A stretch of 64,000 bases of DNA from Salegentibacter salinarum (GTDB lineage Bacteria; Bacteroidota; Bacteroidia; Flavobacteriales; Flavobacteriaceae): assembly GCF_900168115.1 (NCBI RefSeq), contig NZ_FUZC01000017.1, positions 626-64,625 on the forward strand, in the 5' to 3' direction. The number at the start of each line of letters is the position of its first letter. Position 1 is the first letter of the stretch. Positions 28,207 to 37,100 of the stretch are shown in pieces. The translations under genes and the position numbers were made by a program. A model generated the notes under the pieces. It was given only the letters and a program-made list of their open reading frames with translations, was not told the origin of the DNA and did not search any database.

Positions 28207-29326
28207 TGCATATTGGCAATTTAATGAAGTATTTCCAAACCGGAATCTTTTTTACCTTTTAGTGGATAATCCTTATGAGAAATTAAAATATGTAAATCAA
28301 AACCAAGACTTTTTATTAGTTGAAAAAAAAATAAAGACATTAAAAGTATTAGCTAAGAATTTGTCTTATGATAAAATTGTTATTTTTCATGGTCTAGATT
28401 ATTATTCCGCTTTTTTGCTTAATAAAATTTCCAAGGATTGCCAAATTGTTTGGTTTCTTTGGGGTTGGGAAGTTTATAATAATCCTCTAATTGTTGATCC
28501 GCGAAATATCATAGGACCAATTACCTATTCGAAATTTTTAAAAAAAACCGGCTTCAAAGTATTGAAGAGTAGCATAAAGAATATTTTAAGACCAGTTTAT
28601 TATCAGCTATTCTTTCAAACTAATACTCCTTCTGAAACAATATTAACGGCAATCCGAAATGTTAAGTTCTGTGGTATCCTTTTTAAGGAAGAAGTGGATT
28701 TCATCCATCAAAAAATTTCACAGGATGTAGATTTCCTTAAATTCTCCTATTATCCTATTGAATTAATGGTTAAAAATGAAAAAGCGAGAGTAAATGCGAC
28801 AAATATTCTTGTAGGAAATTCGGCTTCTGAAAATAACAACCACTTAGAAATATTTGAATTGCTGCAGAGGCTACCCCTCATGGGAAAAAAAATAATAGTT
28901 CCTCTAAGTTATGGAAAAAAGAATTATGCTGATTCTATTATTAGTAAAGGCAGGGAAATTTTTCCTGAAAATTTTGAACCTTTAATTGATTTTCTGCCTC
29001 TCCACCAATATAATGAATATCTACAACAATGCGGAATCGTAATAATGAATCATTATAGGCAACAGGCCATAGGAAATGTCTTATCTATGTTATGGTTAGG
29101 TTCAAAAATATATCTTGATGAACGAAATTCTATATTTCATTTTCTTAAAAGAAAAGGAATTCATGTATTTTCGATTGAAAAAGATTTAAGAAGAGAAAAT
29201 TTGGAAGTATTTGACCTACTCTCCTTTCAAGAACAAAATAGGAACAGAGAAATTCTGAAAAAAGAGGTTGGTGAAAAACAACTACTTAAAGAGTTAAAAA
29301 ACAATTTTGAAGAGTATTTTCGCTAA
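28160..29326 (+). CDS. GT56 glycosyltransferase (WecF/4-amino-fucosyltransferase family)
   Basis: A 388-residue protein resembling E. coli WecF: N-terminal IIHIASDEKF, FLWGWEVYNN (matches HIWGADLY), ILVGNSASENNNH (matches ILVGNSGDRSNEH), KKIIVPLSYG and NHYRQQAIGN. WecF transfers Fuc4NAc from its dTDP donor to the undecaprenyl-linked disaccharide (lipid II of ECA). Here the donor may be N-formylated. The chosen ATG lies inside the end of wecE (47-bp overlap); the N-terminal strand needed for the GT-B fold begins there. The stop codon overlaps the flippase start by one base. Confidence 0.82.
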   Translation: MKKIIHIASDEKFINSAYWQFNEVFPNRNLFYLLVDNPYEKLKYVNQNQDFLLVEKKIKTLKVLAKNLSYDKIVIFHGLDYYSAFLLNKISKDCQIVWFLWGWEVYNNPLIVDPRNIIGPITYSKFLKKTGFKVLKSSIKNILRPVYYQLFFQTNTPSETILTAIRNVKFCGILFKEEVDFIHQKISQDVDFLKFSYYPIELMVKNEKARVNATNILVGNSASENNNHLEIFELLQRLPLMGKKIIVPLSYGKKNYADSIISKGREIFPENFEPLIDFLPLHQYNEYLQQCGIVIMNHYRQQAIGNVLSMLWLGSKIYLDERNSIFHFLKRKGIHVFSIEKDLRRENLEVFDLLSFQEQNRNREILKKEVGEKQLLKELKNNFEEYFR

Positions 29327-30786
29327 TGACGAAAAAAAAAAAAGTTATTAAAGGTACTAAATGGACTACACTCGGAGCAATAGTAACATCTGTCGTCCAA
29401 TTGCTTCAAATTACTATTTTAACTCGGTTTTTGAATAAAGATGATTTTGGTTTAATGGCTCTTGCTTTATTTATCATTGGATTTTCGCGGATATTTGTGG
29501 ATATGGGCCTTTCTAATACTATAATATTTAAACAAAATGTGCATAAGAGTCAACTGAGTTCTTTGTTTTGGTTGAATGTTTTTTTTGGTATTCTGATTTA
29601 TTTCATTCTAATTATTTCGGCACCTTTTATCGGTATCTTTTACGAATCTAATGAGTTGACTTCTGTGATAATAGTTATTGCCACTACTTTCCTAGTAATT
29701 CCTTGGGGGCAGCAATATGAAGCTTTACTAAAAAAGGAATTAAATTTTAAAGCACTGGCAATACGGGATATTATAGGAAAGGTGACAGGATTAATTACTG
29801 CTGTTATTTTGGCCTATCTGAATTACGGTGTTTTCTCGCTGGTGATAGCTAGCCTCACTACTGCAGTAATTTCTACTTTTCTTGTAATCCTATATGGTAT
29901 AAGGGAATACAAACCTCAATTTATGTTTTCTTATAAAAGTTTAAAAGATCAAGGATTTTTCTCTTTTGGATTTTATCAAGTAGGTGAAAAATTAATTAAC
30001 TATTTTAATGGGAATTTTGATACGATATTGATTGGAAAACTTTTGGGAATGGAGGCTTTAGGGTTATATAACATAGCAAAAAGTTTGGCTATAAAACCCT
30101 TTCAAATTCTCAATCCTGTTCTGACAAAAGTTGCTTTTCCCTTTTTCGCTTCTATAAAAGGTGAGCCAGTCCGATTAAAAAATGCCTACATTAAAGTAGT
30201 TATTCTTCTTACAAGTGCAAATGCTCCGGTTTATATCCTATCAATAATTTTATCAGAACCAATAATAAGTTTTGCCTTTGGTGCCCAATGGATTGAGGCT
30301 GCTCCTATTTTTGAAATATTATGTATCATGATACTTAGTGTAAGTGTAGGAAATCCTGTTGGGTCATTACAATTGGCAAAAGGAAGAGCGGATTGGGGGT
30401 TTTACTGGAATCTGGGACTATTTTTCTTAATGCCTGCCACAATTTGGTTGGGGAGTTCTTTTGGGTTATTAGGAATAGCAATTTCTCTTGCAATTCTTAG
30501 AACTTCTACAATCATTTATCCGATTTGGTATTTATTCCTTAAACCACTTTGTGATATAAATTACACGGAATATTTCCAAAGTTTTGCAATACCTATTGGC
30601 ATATCTCTGATTTCTGGCATTATTCCTTTATTCCTTTATTCGTTTATCAGTAATTTATTTTTAGCTACAATTAGTACGGCTATCATCTATACCTTAATTT
30701 ATTTAATGATAAGTAGGAAATTGAATTTAGCATTGATTCATGAAGTAAAAGAATTAAATATTTTCAGAAAAATTAAAGGGGTATAG
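29326..30786 (+). CDS. wzx: Wzx-type polysaccharide repeat-unit flippase
   Basis: A 486-residue integral membrane protein with about 12-14 predicted helices and the MOP-superfamily (WzxC-like) start: GTKWTTLGAIV, ILTRFLNKDDFGLMALA, VDMGLSNTIIF. It is expected to move the undecaprenyl-diphosphate-linked repeat unit across the inner membrane. It overlaps the GT56 gene by one base, and 24 bp separate it from the acetyltransferase. Confidence 0.88.
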   Translation: MTKKKKVIKGTKWTTLGAIVTSVVQLLQITILTRFLNKDDFGLMALALFIIGFSRIFVDMGLSNTIIFKQNVHKSQLSSLFWLNVFFGILIYFILIISAPFIGIFYESNELTSVIIVIATTFLVIPWGQQYEALLKKELNFKALAIRDIIGKVTGLITAVILAYLNYGVFSLVIASLTTAVISTFLVILYGIREYKPQFMFSYKSLKDQGFFSFGFYQVGEKLINYFNGNFDTILIGKLLGMEALGLYNIAKSLAIKPFQILNPVLTKVAFPFFASIKGEPVRLKNAYIKVVILLTSANAPVYILSIILSEPIISFAFGAQWIEAAPIFEILCIMILSVSVGNPVGSLQLAKGRADWGFYWNLGLFFLMPATIWLGSSFGLLGIAISLAILRTSTIIYPIWYLFLKPLCDINYTEYFQSFAIPIGISLISGIIPLFLYSFISNLFLATISTAIIYTLIYLMISRKLNLALIHEVKELNIFRKIKGV

Positions 30787-30810
30787 GATAACATTTCGAA
30801 AATTCTATTA

Positions 30811-31380
30811 ATGAAAACAATTTTTATCTTCTTTAAGCCCTTTACTATTCTATATGTATGGTTATTCTATAAAAATATATGGAAAGTAAAGGCAAAATTA
30901 AACCAGCAATTCTCTCCTTTCTTACTTTCAATATACGAAGAGTATATGGATAGAAAATTTAATTCATGGATTGCTTATAATTCAATAGTTAAAGGGCAAC
31001 CCTTTTTTCCGCACGGACCAAGAGGTGTTTTTATATCAGGTGGGGCAAGTATAGGTAAGAATTCCATAATTTACCAACAAGTCACTATAGGCTCTAACAC
31101 CCTTTATAAGCACCGGAACTTTGGCAGCCCTACCATTGGAGATAATGTTTATATAGGAAGTGGGGCAAAAATAATAGGAAAGATTACTATAGGTGACAAC
31201 TGTAGGGTAGGCGCCAACGCCGTGGTTTATGAAGATATGCCATGCAATTCTATTGCAGTATCGGCCCCAACAAGAATAATTAAAAAGAAAATTCCTATGG
31301 ACAACAGATTTTTCAGTGAAAGGGGCGGCAAATGGTACTATTATGAAAATGGTCACTGGATAGAGGACATAAAATATTAA
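30811..31380 (+). CDS. Left-handed beta-helix acyltransferase (serine acetyltransferase-like)
   Basis: A 189-residue protein with hexapeptide repeats over residues about 70-160 (ISGGASIGKNSIIY, VTIGSN, PTIGDNVYIGSGAKIIG, ITIGDNCRVGANAVV) like CysE-type O-acetyltransferases. It lacks the long N-terminal helical domain of true CysE. In this operon it probably O-acetylates a sugar of the repeat unit with acetyl-CoA. Acceptor unknown. Confidence 0.78.
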   Translation: MKTIFIFFKPFTILYVWLFYKNIWKVKAKLNQQFSPFLLSIYEEYMDRKFNSWIAYNSIVKGQPFFPHGPRGVFISGGASIGKNSIIYQQVTIGSNTLYKHRNFGSPTIGDNVYIGSGAKIIGKITIGDNCRVGANAVVYEDMPCNSIAVSAPTRIIKKKIPMDNRFFSERGGKWYYYENGHWIEDIKY

Positions 31381-31405
31381 TTTTAACATTATCAATCTAA
31401 AAATT

Positions 31406-33115
31406 ATGCCTGGTTTTAACATATTGTTTGAGAAAAATAATTTTCTTAAAAATAAAGAAACAGAACCTTATTTAATAAACAATTTTATTACGGGAGAAAG
31501 TTTTTCCATTCAAAGGTTTACTACCAATAAGTTCCTTAACGATAAGGTTTTTTATGAAGATGAAAATTGTATAATATTGATTGAAGGAGTGATTCTTAAT
31601 AAGAAATCCTTGATATCCAGTCAAAAAAAGAAAGAATGGGCAAAATATATCTGGTCTCTCTACCTAGAGAGAGGGAATGATTTCTTTAAAATTTTTAGAG
31701 GCTCCTTTTCGGGCTTGGTTTATGACAAAAAAACACTTAAATGGATTATATTCACAGATCATTTGGGCACCAAGCATATATATTACGATAGTAATTTCAA
31801 GATTATATCAAGTGTTATTACAGATATTTATCATTATTGGAAAAAAAATAAATTAAAGCCTAAGTTAGATATTAATGCTGCATATATGTTATTAAGCTTT
31901 GGCTATATGCTTGATGATAATACCCTTTGTGCAAATATTAAGAAATTAGAGCCAGGCCATTATATTCTAATCGAAGATAACATTTCTAAAGTTGTGAAAT
32001 ATTACCAACTACCATTGTCCAAAGTGGACGGTGAATTCACCGATAATGATTTGGAAACATTAGATGATTTATTCCGGAAGGCCGTATCCCTCCAATTTGA
32101 TAAAGATAAGGAATATGGCTTAAACCATTTTGTTGCTCTTAGTGGCGGTCTGGATTCGCGAATGACAAGCTGGGTAGGAAATGAATTAGGTTATAATAAC
32201 CAAATTAATTTTACATTTTCTCAAACCGATTATCTAGACGAAACAATTCCAAAGAAAATTGCAGCGGAATTAAATCATGAATGGATTTTTAAAGCTCTAG
32301 ACAATGGTAACTTCCTTACAGATATTGATCAGATCAATCTTATGTCAGGTGGAAACGTACTTTTTTATGGATTAGCACATGCCAACAGCCTTTACAAAAT
32401 TATAAATTTTGAGAATTTAGGAATTATTCATTCAGGACAGCTTGGTGATATAGTGATTGGAAGTTTTGTGAAGGAACTTTCCGAAAAATCTTTTAAAGAA
32501 TTAAGCGGTGCCTATTCTAAACGTTTGGTAGACAAAATAGAATTTAAACCTATAGAGATTGATAACTTCCAAAATTTAGAAAAAAGCTTGGTGTATAGAA
32601 GAGGACTCAATGGAGCGAATAATGGTTTGCTATCTGCCCAACAATATACTGAAACAATGTCACCATTCTATGATATTGACTTTTTTGAATTCTGTCTTTC
32701 AATTCCAATTAAATACCGTATGAATCATAAGGTTTATAAGAATTGGATAATACGAAAGTACCCAGATGCAGCTAATTATGTTTGGGCCGCCACAGAGTCA
32801 AAAATTACAGATAAACAGGTTAAATTTAGAAATAAATACGTTCCAGTAAAGAAAATTCCAGCAATCGTGAGAAGAAAAATTCTTGGATCACCAGATCGAA
32901 AAGCAACAAAAAACCATATGAACCCTCTGGACTTTTGGTATAACAATAACAAAAGCCTGCAAGCTTTTCAAGACTCCTTTTTTGATGAAAATATTTCACG
33001 ACTTGATGATCTAGGAGATCTTAAAGCAGATTGTATTTCCCTTTATAATAATGGTAGTGGAGTAGAGAAAAATCAGGTTCTAACGTTGTTGTCTGCTGTT
33101 AAATTGTTTTTCTAG
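31406..33115 (+). CDS. Asparagine-synthetase-like amidotransferase without the Cys nucleophile
   Basis: A 569-residue protein with an AsnB layout: an N-terminal glutaminase-like domain and a C-terminal ATP pyrophosphatase domain with the PP-loop SGGLDSR (starting Ser246). In active class II glutaminases residue 2 is Cys (MCGI); here it is Pro (MPGF), so glutamine hydrolysis in this domain is unlikely, and free ammonia or another source may be used. Relatives in O-antigen loci (WbpS type) are thought to amidate sugar uronic acids, which would suit the UDP-HexNAc dehydrogenase in the same operon. This role is inference. Confidence 0.75.
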   Translation: MPGFNILFEKNNFLKNKETEPYLINNFITGESFSIQRFTTNKFLNDKVFYEDENCIILIEGVILNKKSLISSQKKKEWAKYIWSLYLERGNDFFKIFRGSFSGLVYDKKTLKWIIFTDHLGTKHIYYDSNFKIISSVITDIYHYWKKNKLKPKLDINAAYMLLSFGYMLDDNTLCANIKKLEPGHYILIEDNISKVVKYYQLPLSKVDGEFTDNDLETLDDLFRKAVSLQFDKDKEYGLNHFVALSGGLDSRMTSWVGNELGYNNQINFTFSQTDYLDETIPKKIAAELNHEWIFKALDNGNFLTDIDQINLMSGGNVLFYGLAHANSLYKIINFENLGIIHSGQLGDIVIGSFVKELSEKSFKELSGAYSKRLVDKIEFKPIEIDNFQNLEKSLVYRRGLNGANNGLLSAQQYTETMSPFYDIDFFEFCLSIPIKYRMNHKVYKNWIIRKYPDAANYVWAATESKITDKQVKFRNKYVPVKKIPAIVRRKILGSPDRKATKNHMNPLDFWYNNNKSLQAFQDSFFDENISRLDDLGDLKADCISLYNNGSGVEKNQVLTLLSAVKLFF

Positions 33116-33137
33116 TAAAAGCTATAGTGTTCTTATA

Positions 33138-34283
33138 ATGATTTTACTTCCTTTTATTTTTTTATCACTGCTGACTGTATATAAAAAAAGTCCTTTTGTT
33201 GCTTTAATAAGTGGTTATTATCTTCTTATTATTCTATTAGTCTTAGCAATCTTTTCTCTTGAGCACACATTTAGAGGAATTGACTATTTCATTAGTGATG
33301 AAGCTGTTTACTTTTATAATTTGGACATTTCAGAGGCTGCAAAACAGGACCGAATCCTTTGGTTTAATATTGTTCAAACTGTAAAATCTACGGATTTTGA
33401 GTTTGGTTTTTTTTCTAAAATTATTCATCTAGTAATAATTCCTTTTCTAATTTTTGTGCTATGGCGTCTCACAAACAGTAGAAAAAGCCTTTTTATTCCA
33501 TTGTTTTTCCCTTATATTCTTTTTCTTTCTCAGACTGCTCTAAGAGATATATGGCTTTTTACGTTCTCCCTAATTTTTATTTATGCTTTTTTCAATTTCA
33601 AGGGAAAATATCGGATCCTCATCCTTGTTCTCTCAGTTTTTTTTATTGTGGGAATGCGACCTTTTTACCTTGGATTACTACTTTTTGCGCTATTAGGTGT
33701 TTATATCCTGGAGATAATATTGAAAAAGAAGGAAGGGAATTTTTTTAAGAAATTTCTGAAATATGTGGTTTTATCAGCTTTAAGTATATCAGGAATTTTT
33801 GTTGTTTTTAAAAATAAAATTAATTCTTATTTGTTTTCGATAGAAGTATTATTAGAAGATGGTTTTTCAAAAGCTCAAGACACTGCCATAGAAGCTAGTT
33901 TAACTGGTGAATATTTTATTTATTCTTTTGTCAGATTTGTTTTCACTCCAATTCCCACTTCAATGTTCCAAGAGATTTATTCTAACGGAGCTTCTGAGTT
34001 TGGCTACACCAATGATCTATTACGGTTGTTATCTCAAATTAGTCTCTATCTTTCTTTTTTTTATATAATTTTTAATATCAGAAAATTAAAAGGAGTGATT
34101 TTAGAATATTTTTTTAAAGAAAAAGAATTGTTGGCTTATCTCTTATTTACTTTAGGCACAATAAGTATTTATGGTTTATATCATGGTGGAGGAGGACACA
34201 GTAGAGTTAAGTTGCCTCTTTATGTTCTTGCTGGTATAACAGTTATATTAATTAAAAAATACAAGTTAAGAAGAAATGCTTAG
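33138..34283 (+). CDS. Multi-pass membrane protein, candidate polysaccharide polymerase (Wzy)
   Basis: A 381-residue protein with about 9-11 hydrophobic helices and a large external loop, between flippase/transferase genes and the heparinase-like gene. No other polymerase candidate is present in the locus, and Wzy proteins share little sequence, so position and topology are the main grounds. The motif GLYHGGGGHSRVKLPLY near the C-terminus recalls short conserved patches of EpsG-like polymerases. It overlaps the next gene by 8 bp. Confidence 0.6.
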   Translation: MILLPFIFLSLLTVYKKSPFVALISGYYLLIILLVLAIFSLEHTFRGIDYFISDEAVYFYNLDISEAAKQDRILWFNIVQTVKSTDFEFGFFSKIIHLVIIPFLIFVLWRLTNSRKSLFIPLFFPYILFLSQTALRDIWLFTFSLIFIYAFFNFKGKYRILILVLSVFFIVGMRPFYLGLLLFALLGVYILEIILKKKEGNFFKKFLKYVVLSALSISGIFVVFKNKINSYLFSIEVLLEDGFSKAQDTAIEASLTGEYFIYSFVRFVFTPIPTSMFQEIYSNGASEFGYTNDLLRLLSQISLYLSFFYIIFNIRKLKGVILEYFFKEKELLAYLLFTLGTISIYGLYHGGGGHSRVKLPLYVLAGITVILIKKYKLRRNA

Positions 34284-35955
34284 GTTATTTTTTAAAACAT
34301 ATTTTGTTATGAGACGAAAATTTTCTTTCGTCGGCTTTTCCCTTTTTGAAGGTTTTTTGGTAAAGTTTTCCAATATCTTGAATGATTACCACCGTCACCA
34401 TAAAACATTAAAGTTTTTTAAACCGGTCGAGGTATTATTAAATCAAAATATTGAAAATAGAAATACAGAAACAAAACTCTTAGAAAAAGTCTATAAAGAA
34501 GATAATTTCAGGCAATTTATTCTCAGCACGAAGAACCTTGAGCGAAATGAAGCCTTTCGATGGAATGCTTTCTACCCATTATATTCCTTACTTGAAGAAA
34601 ATAATGATAGGGAAGATGTCCTAGAAGTATGCAAAGATTACATATCCAATTGGATAGAATTGTTTCTTAAGAAAGGAAAGAGCAATCCTTTTTGCTGGTA
34701 TGATATGGCCGATTCCTTTAGGTTGATTTTATTATATCGTATTGTCCAAACTGAAAGTCTTAATTTCTCAAAAAGTGAAAGTAAGAGATTTGACTATGCT
34801 ATTAAACTCCACGAATTTTTCCTTAAAAAGGATTACTTACTTCAAAAAGGAAATCATCAAATTTTTCAGCGAGTTGCGAGACTTTTAATATTTCAGAGAC
34901 TTGAAAATTTTGTTAAGCTTAAAAAAGAAAAAGAAAGTGTAGTAGAGTTGTTTGGGAAACAATTTAGTAAAGAAGGGGTACACCAGGAACACAGTCCCGA
35001 ATATCATTTATGGGCAACTTTCGTGTTTGAGGAATTGAGAATAATATTTGACATTAATGAATTAAAAGATAAAATTTTGAAATGCAAAGAAATATCTTCA
35101 TTTTTTATCACTCCCAATAATGAAATTCCTCTTATTGGCGACAGTGGTCTAGATCATAAAGTCTCTTATTCTAAAATGTTTAAAAATTCTAGTAGAGATT
35201 TTCATGGCAACTTATATTTAAAAGATTACCTACTATCAATTTCTAATCAAACTGGGTGGTATTTTTCCAGCATTTTATCTACTAATTCAAGAATTCATAA
35301 ACATAAGGACACTACTTCCTTTGAATTATTTCTTCAGGGAAATAAGATAATTACCGATGCAGGAAAGTTTACTTATTCCAAATCTGAATTTAATAAAAAT
35401 ATAAGAAGTGAACAATCTCACAATCTTGCTTTCGTTGTCTCCAAACCTGATTATTTTTCATTATCTACCTATAAAATCGAAAAAATCATGCAAGTAAAAG
35501 ATTTTCAAATGGTGAAAATTAGCAGTGAACTTCAAAAAAAAATACATGAACGATTGTTTATTTTTAACCAGAAAGATCATTTAATCATTGTTGATTTGTT
35601 CTCCGATAACAGGATTGCGTGTAATATTAATTTGGTCGATTCTAAAACTTATTTTGTAAAAAAAGATATCCACGGTGAATTAAGATTATATTCTAATCTT
35701 TTGGAGACAGAAGTCTCTTTTTTAAATATTTCAAAAATTTCCCAAAAGAAAAATTATATTAGTTATGAGTATCAAGAAAGGCATATTGAACATTCCTATG
35801 AAGTGTTTTCTGAAACGAATTATATAATAACCTCCATCCTCAAAGGAACAAAAGGATTTGATTTCTCAATTATAGGAAACAATATTTATATCCTTAAAGT
35901 TGGCGTTCATAACATTCAAATAACCTTGAAAGACAATAAAATTTTTTTCCAATAA
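34276..35955 (+). CDS. Heparinase II/III-like protein of the capsule locus
   Basis: A 559-residue protein. It has an N-terminal alpha-helical toroid (residues about 60-300, with NPFCWYDMADSFRLILL and EGVHQEHSPEYHLW) and a C-terminal beta-sandwich beginning near residue 345 (TSFELFLQGNKIITDAGKF), the layout of heparinase II/III polysaccharide lyases. No signal peptide is evident at the N-terminus. Such proteins are often found inside capsule/EPS operons, where they may trim, edit or epimerise uronic-acid-containing polymers. The uronic acid made by the first gene would suit a lyase. It starts inside the preceding gene (8-bp overlap). Confidence 0.75.
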   Translation: MLRLFFKTYFVMRRKFSFVGFSLFEGFLVKFSNILNDYHRHHKTLKFFKPVEVLLNQNIENRNTETKLLEKVYKEDNFRQFILSTKNLERNEAFRWNAFYPLYSLLEENNDREDVLEVCKDYISNWIELFLKKGKSNPFCWYDMADSFRLILLYRIVQTESLNFSKSESKRFDYAIKLHEFFLKKDYLLQKGNHQIFQRVARLLIFQRLENFVKLKKEKESVVELFGKQFSKEGVHQEHSPEYHLWATFVFEELRIIFDINELKDKILKCKEISSFFITPNNEIPLIGDSGLDHKVSYSKMFKNSSRDFHGNLYLKDYLLSISNQTGWYFSSILSTNSRIHKHKDTTSFELFLQGNKIITDAGKFTYSKSEFNKNIRSEQSHNLAFVVSKPDYFSLSTYKIEKIMQVKDFQMVKISSELQKKIHERLFIFNQKDHLIIVDLFSDNRIACNINLVDSKTYFVKKDIHGELRLYSNLLETEVSFLNISKISQKKNYISYEYQERHIEHSYEVFSETNYIITSILKGTKGFDFSIIGNNIYILKVGVHNIQITLKDNKIFFQ

Positions 35956-35961
35956 TAAAAG

Positions 35962-37083
35962 ATGAATATGAAAATTTTAATGATAATAAAAACTTCATCA
36001 ATAACTTATGACGAGAGACTTAAGAAAGAAATCGATAGTCTTTTGACATTAGGAGTTGAGCAGATTACCGTATTCGCCATTGAAGATATAAAATCCTCCT
36101 ATTCTAAATCTAATGTGAAAGTTTTAAATCCAGACTTTAGAATTAGAAAAACGAACTCTGGGTTAGGAAAAGCTTTAACTCTTCTAGAATTAGTATTCAA
36201 GCTCAATAAAGAAATTAGGATAAAGAATTTTGACAAAGTCTGGGTACATGATCCGATCCTTATGTTTATAATACCATTCTTGAGATTGAAAACTAAAAAA
36301 TCGTTGATCTGGGATCTTCATGAACTACCTCCTTCATCTTTTGTTAAAAATAAGGGTTTAAATTATCTATTCACAAAAATTGGAAAGAAAGCTAATACTA
36401 TTATTGTCGCAAATGGAGAGAGAGGTGCATACATGACTAATAAAGGAATGATCACAAAATATAACGTCTTACACAACTATCCTTCAATGGAAGGGAAAAA
36501 TCAATCTTTGGACAAAGACTTTTTTGATTCAGAATTTGAAGAATGGATTAAAAATAAAAATTTTGCTTACTGTCAAAGCGCCACACATCCTTCAAGAAAT
36601 TTTGATTCTTTAGTTTTGGCTTGCATTAATACTAAGCAATATTTACTTGTGGTTGGGGAGCAGAATGAAACATATAAAAAAGTGCGAACTAAATATAGCG
36701 AATTTGACTCTTTCATTAAAGTATTAGGAAAGAAACCGAGCAATTCTTTGGGATACTATATGAGAAAAGCTAGATTCTCTTTCATCTTTTATACAGATGA
36801 GAACAAAAACAATTATTTATGTGCACCAAACAGAATGTATCATAGTCTTAAACAAGGTATTCCTGTCATTGTTGGAGCTAACCCTACTATGAAAAATATA
36901 GTATCTAAATACAATTGTGGGGTTACTCTAAATTCTTTTGGGGAATTGGTAGAGGATATAGAGGTAGGAATTTATGAAATGAAAAAAAACTACGACGGTT
37001 ATAGAACAAATACAACAAAAATCGTGAATAAATTTACTTGGGAGGATCAAGACATTGTTATAAAAAAAATTATAAATACTTAA
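35962..37083 (+). CDS. Glycosyltransferase (GT-B fold, GT4-like)
   Basis: A 373-residue protein. N-terminal MKILMIIKTSSITYDERLKK and WVHDPILMFIIPF, WDLHELPP, then a second Rossmann half with LVVGEQNETY, VLGKKPSNSLGYYM and KQGIPVIVGANPTMKNIV place it among GT-B retaining transferases related to GT4. Donor and acceptor are unknown. It begins 6 bp after the heparinase-like gene and is the last of the AT-rich block. Confidence 0.72.
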   Translation: MNMKILMIIKTSSITYDERLKKEIDSLLTLGVEQITVFAIEDIKSSYSKSNVKVLNPDFRIRKTNSGLGKALTLLELVFKLNKEIRIKNFDKVWVHDPILMFIIPFLRLKTKKSLIWDLHELPPSSFVKNKGLNYLFTKIGKKANTIIVANGERGAYMTNKGMITKYNVLHNYPSMEGKNQSLDKDFFDSEFEEWIKNKNFAYCQSATHPSRNFDSLVLACINTKQYLLVVGEQNETYKKVRTKYSEFDSFIKVLGKKPSNSLGYYMRKARFSFIFYTDENKNNYLCAPNRMYHSLKQGIPVIVGANPTMKNIVSKYNCGVTLNSFGELVEDIEVGIYEMKKNYDGYRTNTTKIVNKFTWEDQDIVIKKIINT

Positions 37084-37100
37084 TACAGGATCATTTTCTA

